Below are positions 1-4,678 of a stretch of DNA of 5,153 nt, piece after piece. A program made the translations under genes and the position numbers. The notes beneath the pieces are model-generated. The model saw nothing but the letters and a program-made list of their open reading frames with translations. It was not told where the DNA came from and did not search any database. The DNA is from Clostridiales bacterium (GTDB lineage: Bacteria > Bacillota > Clostridia > Lachnospirales > WRAX01). The stretch's first letter is position 1; each line of letters opens with the position of its first letter. Where the stretch lies: assembly GCA_031271375.1 (NCBI GenBank), contig JAISVU010000111.1, positions 1 to 5,153 on the forward strand, given 5' to 3'.

Positions 1-1
1 T

Positions 2-514
2 GCCGGGGTGTCGTCCTGCTACCGCAGGGAAGCCGGAACCTACGGCAAGGACACCCGGGGCCTCTACCGCGTTCACCAGTTCCAGAAGGTGGAGCAGGTC
101 ATATTCTGCGAAGCCGACCACGAAAAGGCTTTTGCAATGCACAACGAGATACTGGGCAACACCGAGGCTATACTCCAGGCGCTGGAGCTGCCGTACCGCG
201 TATGCGACGCCTGCACGGCCGAGCTGGGCATAGGCCAGGTGCGCAAGAACGAAGTCGAAACCTGGATGCCGTCGCGCGACGCCTACTGCGAGACCCATTC
301 CTGCTCAACGATGGGGGATTTCCAAGCCCGCCGCGCAAATATACGGTACAGGGACGAGAACGGGAAGCTGCGCTTTGCCTTTACGCTTAACAATACGGCG
401 GTGGCGTCGCCCCGGATTTTGATTCCCCTTATTGAGAATCACCAGCGGGAGGACGGCAGCGTAAATATACCAAAGGCCCTAAGGCCGTATATGGGCGGGG
501 CGGAGGCGTTCTGA
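2..514 (+). CDS. serS: Seryl-tRNA synthetase, C-terminal part (5' end outside window)
   Basis: Cytoplasmic class II aminoacyl-tRNA synthetase that charges tRNA-Ser with serine using ATP. Only the last 170 residues of a protein that is usually about 425 long are visible; the frame is open through the left edge. The visible part is the catalytic core. Class II motif 2 is near nt 11-92 (YRREAGTYGKDTRGLYRVHQ, then F-K-E). The serine-site region THSC-S-DFQARRANIRYRD follows, then motif 3 at about nt 389-439 (NNTA-ASPRILIPLIEN). The usual SerRS ending DGS-IP-LRPYMGG closes the protein before a TGA stop. Motif 3 has the NNTAxASPR form rather than the NGSGLAVGRT form I associate with many housekeeping bacterial SerRS, so a second serS paralogue is possible. 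The N-terminal tRNA-binding coiled coil lies outside the window. No terminator hairpin follows the stop. Confidence 0.96.
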   Translation, partial: AGVSSCYRREAGTYGKDTRGLYRVHQFQKVEQVIFCEADHEKAFAMHNEILGNTEAILQALELPYRVCDACTAELGIGQVRKNEVETWMPSRDAYCETHSCSTMGDFQARRANIRYRDENGKLRFAFTLNNTAVASPRILIPLIENHQREDGSVNIPKALRPYMGGAEAF

Positions 515-515
515 T

Positions 516-560
516 ATGCGGATAAACGATATTAAGGTGTGCTATGGTATACCCGATTGA
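516..560 (+). other. 14-codon ORF one base after the serS stop
   Basis: An ATG one base after the serS TGA is preceded by GGAGG at 502-506 with a 9-base spacer, lying inside the last serS codons. The frame gives MRINDIKVCYGIPD and then stops. It overlaps the next ORF (start 544) in another frame. The arrangement looks like the translationally coupled 5' end of a gene that once followed serS and was cut off by the junction with foreign sequence. It could equally be chance, because the GGAGG also encodes the Gly-Ala-Glu-rich serS tail. No function can be given. Confidence 0.2.
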
Positions 561-750
561 TATGAATAAACCGTGGTATCATGGTTCTCCCGCAGAAATG
601 GACAATTTATGTGAAGGCTCAACGATTACGCAATGGAAGGAACTTGCGGAAGCCTTTTCTGCAAAGCCGTCCACACTCGAATATTATGGGGCTTTTAATG
701 CTATTTATCATTTAACAAAACGTCTGTTGAAGCTCAAACGTATATTATAA
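544..750 (+). pseudogene. Probable internally deleted remnant of a small PWYHGSP-type accessory protein
   Basis: A 68-codon ORF starting at ATG 544, with a purine-rich AAGGTG at 534-539 only 4 bases upstream. An alternative ATG at 562 (MNKPWYHGSP) lacks a Shine-Dalgarno site. The first 40 or so residues carry NKPWYHGSP, then EGSTITQWKELAEAFS-KP. This resembles a family of roughly 100-130 residue uncharacterised proteins scattered in Firmicutes, which I recall only from memory. In those proteins the start is followed by a conserved central part and an LTKR-L-L ending. Here the sequence passes almost directly from LEYYGAFN to YHLTKRLLKLKRIL, so the middle seems to be missing. Function is unknown; the YHGS segment is loosely reminiscent of ADP-ribosyl-transfer folds, which is speculation. 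Its AT-rich bases differ from the GC-rich serS and suggest transfer. It could instead be a genuine small protein. Confidence 0.45.
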
Positions 751-807
751 AAACTGTGATTTGCTGAGGGTGTCAGGTCTGTATTGTTTGGAAATCTTTG
801 ACATGCG

Positions 808-835
808 GTAGGGCGGGGGCTCCGCTCCCGCCTGG
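808..835. repeat. Palindromic GTAGGG-CG...CGCCTGG element, diverged copy 1
   Basis: A hairpin with a 9-bp stem (812-820 with 824-832, including one G-T pair at 818/826) and the triloop TCC at 821-823. The outer ends GTAGGGCG and CGCCTGG match the ends of the element at 915-939, but the inner stem is unrelated in sequence and remains palindromic. There is no T-run after it, so it does not look like an intrinsic terminator. Confidence 0.7.
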
Positions 836-838
836 GCA

Positions 839-878
839 GTCAGCAACTTAGCAGGCGATTGATAATCGCCCCTACGGT
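839..878 (-). repeat. Palindromic repeat, left copy (hairpin GGCGATT-GAT-AATCGCC)
   Basis: A perfect 7-bp stem (854-860 with 864-870) with a triloop at 861-863. Read on the minus strand it is GTAGGGGCGATT...AATCGCCTGC, the same element as 915-939 on the plus strand. Two stem positions differ from that copy, and both are changed together with their pairing partners. Confidence 0.8.
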
Positions 879-900
879 TGACCGCTTTTTGTATCATACA

Positions 901-912
901 TAGGGGCGGCTA
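901..912 (+). repeat. Half copy of the palindromic repeat (TAGGGGCGGCTA)
   Basis: Twelve bases identical to 916-927, offset by 15 bases, lacking the second half of the hairpin. It looks like a truncated or partly duplicated element sitting directly before the right copy. Confidence 0.6.
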
Positions 913-956
913 CCGTAGGGGCGGCTATTAGCCGCCTGGATTGCTAAATTGTTGAC
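912..956 (+). repeat. Palindromic repeat, right copy (hairpin GGCGGCT-ATT-AGCCGCC)
   Basis: A perfect 7-bp stem (920-926 with 930-936) with the triloop ATT at 927-929, flanked by ACCGTAGG on the left and TGCTAAATTGTTGAC on the right. It is opposite in orientation to the left copy. Its right flank runs directly into the open frame of the probable gene remnant that follows. Confidence 0.8.
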
Positions 957-1143
957 CTTGCTCCCGCTTGGGCTGGGAGTAAGGTATCCCCATGCCGATT
1001 GTGTTTATGAGCTGCTTGATATACTTGAATCCATGTTAAACCTGCGCGTTGATTTCATTACGGTCAACGGGATGAGGACGGGCTGTTCCGCCGCGTTTAA
1101 GAATAGCGTGGAAGCGGAAAGCCGGTGGTTTTATGAAGCGTAG
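957..1143 (+). pseudogene. Possible 3' remnant of a nucleotidyltransferase-like gene
   Basis: An open frame with no convincing start: it enters from the repeat, and the only possible starts are TTG codons at 949 and 952 inside the repeat arm. It reads ...YPHADCVYELLDILESMLNL, then RVDFITVNGMRTG, then FKNSVEAESRWFYEA, and ends at TAG 1141-1143. The order helix-rich ELLDxLE, then a VDFIT strand, then a basic or acidic helix ending in YEA recalls the C-terminal part of minimal (MNT/KNTase-type) nucleotidyltransferases, where a VDLVT or VDVI strand sits in this position. The GS-xDxD active-site region that would prove this would lie upstream and is absent, as if the repeat had replaced it. The assignment rests on pattern memory and is weak; it may be an unrelated remnant. 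Confidence 0.3.
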
Positions 1144-1148
1144 CGGCT

Positions 1149-1177
1149 GGGACTACACTACTCATATCGCACATAAT
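1149..1177 (+). promoter_or_regulatory. Weak candidate sigma-A promoter for the methyltransferase gene
   Basis: GGGACT (1149-1154, 3 of 6 matches to TTGACA) lies 17 bases before CATAAT (1172-1177, 5 of 6 matches to TATAAT). This would start transcription about 15 bases before the ATG at 1199, in locally AT-rich DNA. The -35 match is poor, so this is only a suggestion. Confidence 0.2.
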
Positions 1178-1198
1178 TTATATTTTGGACGGTGTTGT

Positions 1199-1933
1199 AT
1201 GGATAAAAATATTTTCGAAAAAGTAAGGGCTAATATAAATGAATTGGTTGATAAAAATGTCAAATGGTCGATTTATGTAACACATGAGGAAATTGAAAAT
1301 TTTATGAATGGCTCTTTCCCTTCAAGATTCTTTTTTCCACCAAAAGAATGGTTGCCTGTTAATCTGGATGGTGTTAAAATTCTATGTTTAGCAGGTGCAG
1401 GTGGTCAACAAGCACCGCTATTGGCAGCTGCTGGGGCAAAAGTAACTGTATTTGACTTGTCTGAAAAGATGCTTGAACAAGATAAAATTGTTGCACAAAG
1501 AGAAAACCTCGAAATAATAATCGAACAAGGCAATATGTGCGATTTATCGAGATTTAGTGATAATTATTTCGACATTATTATCAATGCACCTTCATTGTTT
1601 TACATCCCCGATACGAAACCTGTTTTCAAAGAGTGCTACAGAGTGCTTAAAAACAATGGAATTTTTATAATGAACGCACCAAATCCTGTAAACTACATTC
1701 TTGAATATGATAGCGAAAACGGAGTATATGTAGCGTGTAACAAACTTCCTTACAAATCATTTGAGCATGAGAATCAAGGAGATTGGATTGAATATGGACA
1801 TACATTAGAAACCTATATAGGCGGACAGATACAGTGCGGCTTCGCCATTATTGGCTTTTATGAAAACAGAAAAAATGAAGATGAATTTGAAACAGAATTT
1901 ATGACAAGAGCAATTAAACACAACTTCCACTAA
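1199..1933 (+). CDS. Class I SAM-dependent methyltransferase, probably horizontally acquired
   Basis: A 244-residue cytoplasmic methyltransferase of unknown substrate. A Rossmann core is visible: glycine-rich motif I ILCLAGAGGQQ (residues 61-71), acidic residue D86 ending strand 2 in VTVFDLS, GNMCDL with D115, the post-I strand FDIIINAPSLFYI (124-136), and YRVLKNNGIFIM (147-158). A 60-residue N-terminal cap (KVRANI-ELVDKNVKWSIYVTHEE) and a C-terminal GHTLETYIGGQIQCGF segment look specific to one subfamily of small Firmicute methyltransferases. The frame is open upstream to 1133, but ATG 1199 is chosen because MDKNIFEKVRANI resembles the family start and GGACGG at 1187-1192 lies 6 bases before it. 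Composition is strikingly AT-rich: one sampled line (1201-1260) has 14 G+C in 60 bases, against 45 of 60 in 2761-2820 of the next gene. No partner gene indicates the substrate. Confidence 0.9.
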   Translation: MDKNIFEKVRANINELVDKNVKWSIYVTHEEIENFMNGSFPSRFFFPPKEWLPVNLDGVKILCLAGAGGQQAPLLAAAGAKVTVFDLSEKMLEQDKIVAQRENLEIIIEQGNMCDLSRFSDNYFDIIINAPSLFYIPDTKPVFKECYRVLKNNGIFIMNAPNPVNYILEYDSENGVYVACNKLPYKSFEHENQGDWIEYGHTLETYIGGQIQCGFAIIGFYENRKNEDEFETEFMTRAIKHNFH

Positions 1934-1960
1934 TAAGCATTATCTTCATTTGTAATTACG

Positions 1961-1967
1961 AAGGGAG
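1961..1967 (+). promoter_or_regulatory. Shine-Dalgarno site for the full-length GHL10-amidase
   Basis: AAGGGAG lies 7 bases before ATG 1975 and supports this start, which includes the signal peptide. It matters because a second, stronger site exists inside the gene. Confidence 0.75.
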
Positions 1968-1974
1968 AATTCTT

Positions 1975-4653
1975 ATGTTTGTCAAAATTCTTAAAACCGC
2001 TTACGGCTTTATAACTCTGCTTTCGCTGCTGTTTATAGGAGGTGTCGAGACGATGGCAAACCTGCCCGCCGAACCTGTGGTTAATAATAACGCTCAGGAC
2101 TTCCGCGCCGTCTGGGTGTCCACGGTGCTTAATCTGGACTGGCCCTCGAAGCCCGGCCTCTCCGTGGCCGAGATGAAGCAGGAAGCCGATTACATACTGG
2201 ACAGGGCGGCCGGCATCGGCCTTAACGCCATTATGTTCCAGGTAAGGCCCACCGGCGACGCGTTCTATAAGTCCGCCATATTCCCCTGGTCGGATTATCT
2301 CACGGGGCGGCAGGGCCTTGCCCCGGCCGAGGGCTTCGACCCGCTGGCTTACTGGATTGACGGGGCCCACGGCAGGGGGATGGAGCTGCACGCCTGGGTG
2401 AACCCTTACCGTATCACGCATTCCACGAAGAACATAACCCATGTGAACCAGCTGGCAGCAAACAACCCGGCGCGTATCAACCCCAACATGGTAAGGACAT
2501 ACGACCGGGCGCTGTATTATGACCCCGGCCTGCCGGAAAGCCGCCGGTTGATTATAAACGGCGTTAAGGAGATTGTGGAGAACTACGACGTTGACGGGAT
2601 ACATATGGACGACTATTTCTATCCCGGCACGGATTTTGACGACGCGCCGGTATACGCCGCCTCCGGCGGCCTGCTTACAAAGGACGACTGGCGCAGGGAA
2701 AATGTGAACACGCTGATTAAAGAGCTGCAATGGGCGATAAAGACCGCGAAGGCCCATGTGCGCTTCGGCGTCTCCCCCGCCGGGATATGGCAGAACGCCG
2801 ACGCGAGCCCGCTGGGCAGCGCGACCAGCGGCTTCCAGTCCTATTCTTCGATATATTCCGACAGCCGCCGCTGGGTTAAGGAAGACTGGGTAGATTACAT
2901 ATGCCCGCAGATTTATTGGTACATCGGCTACGGCGCGGCGGATTACGCGGTGCTGCTGGAATGGTGGGCCGAGGTATGCGAAGGCACCGGCGTTGAGTTG
3001 TATATCGGCACCGCCGCTTACCGGGAGGCCGACGGGGAAGCGGGATGGCAGGGCGAAATTATAAGGCAGCTTGTGCTGTGCGAGAACTATGACGTTGCGG
3101 GGCATGTGTTCTTCCGGGCCGGATTCCTTAACGGAGCCCTGGGAGACCGCATAAAGGCCTATTATAACCAGGACGACAACACGTCCGAATTCCCTCAGAT
3201 ATTCGTGCCGGAACCCACGACGGAGCCAACGGTGCGCATGAGCAAGCTGGAACTGGTCCAGCCATCTGCCGATGTAACCGTAAGCGGTGCGAAGGGCTAT
3301 TATTTCTTCGGCTCCAGCGACCCTTCCAAGACGCTGTATGTCAACGGATGGCCCGTTGAGGACCGCACCGAGGAAGGGTTTTTCAGTGTCTACGCCCCTC
3401 TGGGCCTGGGAAGCACCCCGCTGGTTTTCTCCCAGGACGGGCAGGAACCGGTTTCGCGGATGATAACCGTAAAGGAACCCGCAGGCCCTGGCACGCCGCC
3501 TGCGCCGCCTGTTATAACAGATATGACCGCCAGCCCTTCATACGCCGAGGTTAAAGAGGTTAACGGCGAGATGGTATGGGGTTATCCCGGGCCAACGACG
3601 ACGGGCGGCTCCGACTGGGCGCTGAAGCCGGGCCAGAGGGATCGGATTGTCGCTAAGGCTCAGGCGGGGAAAGATGTGTGGTATAAACTGTCGGCGGGGT
3701 GCTGGGTTCAGGCCGAGGCCGTGACGGTCTCCCAAACGCCTATACATAATGCGCTGTCTAACGGACGCTACGTTCCGGACTTCCAATTCGGGACGGACGC
3801 GATTACCTTTGCAGCGGCGGATTATCCCGTAACCTACGCCGAGTATAAGAATAAGACGTTGACCGTATATTTCGGAGGACAGAATCAGATTCCAGCTTTA
3901 GACGTGGACATAAGCCAGAACTTCACTGAGACGATGCTGCAGAGCGTCGCGATAGGGACTGCGAACGGGACGGCTTATTATACATTTGCGTTCAAGCCGG
4001 GCGAGGAGCCGGAGGGCTATTATACCGAGTATGAGCCAGGTATCTTCCGGTTATGCTTAAAGAAGCGCAAAGACCTTGCGGCAGGTCCCGCACCGCTGAC
4101 GGGCTTTTCGTTTATGCTGGACCCCGGCCACGGCGGGACGAACCTCGGCGCGAGAGGCCCTATGGGCAATACGATGGCCGAAAAGGAGATAAACCTGCTG
4201 ATATCCCAAAAGCTGGCCTCGAAACTGCGCGGCCTGGGAGCCGAGGTAATTTTGACCAGGGACAGCGACGTATACTCGACGACTATGGCACGCACCGTGA
4301 TGAGCAGGGAGGCGATGCCGGACATGTATATCTCGGTGCACTGCAATAGCATGGCGGAGATTACGGATTCGACGAATATCAAAGGCCTTACGGTCTGGTA
4401 CCGGAACGAGAGCAGCGTCCCGCTGGCGGAGTGGTTCTCGGAAAGCCTATACGCCGTAAACCCGGGCACCACCAGGCAGAACGTCCTCAACCAGTCCAAC
4501 TTCATGGTGTGCCGCCCGGCTTGGACGCCGTCAGTGCTGCTGGAGTGCAGCTTTATGAATAATATTTACGACTTTTCGTGGCTTATTAAGGATTCCAGCC
4601 AGGAGGCGCTGGCGGCAGCCGTGGCGTCGGCGATTGTGGGGTATTATAGATGA
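1975..4653 (+). CDS. Exported dual peptidoglycan hydrolase: GHL10 glycosidase plus N-acetylmuramoyl-L-alanine amidase
   Basis: An 892-residue secreted cell-wall enzyme. Residues 1-28 form a signal peptide (basic start, hydrophobic FITLLSLLFIGG, possible cleavage after TMA). Residues 43 to about 395 are a GHL10 (DUF187, DigH-like) TIM-barrel domain: FRAVWVST, FQVRPTGDAFY, HAWVNPYR (139-146), VDGIHMDDYFYP with D212-D213, FGVSPAGIW and YICPQIYW (about 308-315). Residues about 420-500 look like an Ig-like beta domain. A Pro-rich linker (about 503-514), an SH3-like segment with GSDWALKPGQR and GCWV (about 526-585), and a beta-rich possibly AMIN-like part (about 597-700) follow. Residues about 710-892 are an Amidase_3 domain with zinc ligands H719 (DPGHGG), E736 (AEKEINL) and H789 (SVHCNS), and catalytic E857 (LLECSFMNN), so it should be active. 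The family cleaves the MurNAc-L-Ala bond; DigH of E. coli cuts peptide-free glycan. The gene heads a likely two-gene operon. Confidence 0.93.
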   Translation: MFVKILKTAYGFITLLSLLFIGGVETMANLPAEPVVNNNAQDFRAVWVSTVLNLDWPSKPGLSVAEMKQEADYILDRAAGIGLNAIMFQVRPTGDAFYKSAIFPWSDYLTGRQGLAPAEGFDPLAYWIDGAHGRGMELHAWVNPYRITHSTKNITHVNQLAANNPARINPNMVRTYDRALYYDPGLPESRRLIINGVKEIVENYDVDGIHMDDYFYPGTDFDDAPVYAASGGLLTKDDWRRENVNTLIKELQWAIKTAKAHVRFGVSPAGIWQNADASPLGSATSGFQSYSSIYSDSRRWVKEDWVDYICPQIYWYIGYGAADYAVLLEWWAEVCEGTGVELYIGTAAYREADGEAGWQGEIIRQLVLCENYDVAGHVFFRAGFLNGALGDRIKAYYNQDDNTSEFPQIFVPEPTTEPTVRMSKLELVQPSADVTVSGAKGYYFFGSSDPSKTLYVNGWPVEDRTEEGFFSVYAPLGLGSTPLVFSQDGQEPVSRMITVKEPAGPGTPPAPPVITDMTASPSYAEVKEVNGEMVWGYPGPTTTGGSDWALKPGQRDRIVAKAQAGKDVWYKLSAGCWVQAEAVTVSQTPIHNALSNGRYVPDFQFGTDAITFAAADYPVTYAEYKNKTLTVYFGGQNQIPALDVDISQNFTETMLQSVAIGTANGTAYYTFAFKPGEEPEGYYTEYEPGIFRLCLKKRKDLAAGPAPLTGFSFMLDPGHGGTNLGARGPMGNTMAEKEINLLISQKLASKLRGLGAEVILTRDSDVYSTTMARTVMSREAMPDMYISVHCNSMAEITDSTNIKGLTVWYRNESSVPLAEWFSESLYAVNPGTTRQNVLNQSNFMVCRPAWTPSVLLECSFMNNIYDFSWLIKDSSQEALAAAVASAIVGYYR
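2037..2044 (+). promoter_or_regulatory. Perfect internal Shine-Dalgarno sequence before Met27 of the GHL10-amidase
   Basis: AGGAGGTG is followed by an 8-base spacer and ATG 2053, in frame with the hydrolase. Initiation here would yield an 866-residue form starting MANLPAEPVV, without the hydrophobic leader and therefore cytoplasmic. The bases also encode Ile-Gly-Gly-Val of the signal peptide, so the match may be coincidental. It is stronger than the site used for ATG 1975. Confidence 0.5.
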
Positions 4654-4678
4654 GCGGGCTTAATAACCGGAGGGGACT

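Larger units (their letters stand above)
839..956. repeat. Composite inverted repeat of two palindromic elements (BIME/MITE-like)
   Basis: The left arm (839-878) and right arm (912-956) are imperfect reverse complements separated by a 33-base spacer. Each arm contains, from the outside in, a 15-base block (839-853 and 942-956, 13 of 15 positions matching), a 7-bp triloop hairpin (854-870 and 920-936), and the 8-base block CCTACGGT or its complement. The right arm carries 5 extra bases (937-941). The arrangement resembles paired REP elements or a small non-autonomous element. There is no coding capacity, and I found no clear target-site duplication by eye. Confidence 0.75.

Noticed and set aside
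798..803. Perfect TTGACA (-35 promoter hexamer)
   Set aside because: The sequence 16-18 bases downstream is TCCGCT-like and GC-rich, inside a repeat hairpin; there is no -10 element.
812..890. Intrinsic terminators formed by the GC-rich hairpins
   Set aside because: The hairpins are not followed directly by a T-run. The only T-run (CTTTTT, 885-890) lies 15 bases after the hairpin at 854-870 and is not adjacent to a stem.
808..956. CRISPR array
   Set aside because: The copies are in opposite orientations, only two to four in number and not separated by regular unique spacers; no cas gene is present.
1133..1198. N-terminal extension of the methyltransferase starting at ATG 1133
   Set aside because: The extra 22 residues resemble nothing in the family, the start overlaps the preceding remnant without a good ribosome site, and ATG 1199 gives a family-like N-terminus.
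1930..3105. Long open frame on the minus strand across the GHL10 domain (391 codons)
   Set aside because: It lies antisense to a clearly conserved GHL10 coding sequence. Its product is rich in Arg, Val, Gly and Pro with no recognisable domain, as expected from GC-rich third positions of the true gene.
4020..4505. Open frames on both strands over the amidase domain
   Set aside because: They overlap the conserved Amidase_3 sequence with its complete zinc-site motifs, and have no recognisable protein features or ribosome sites.
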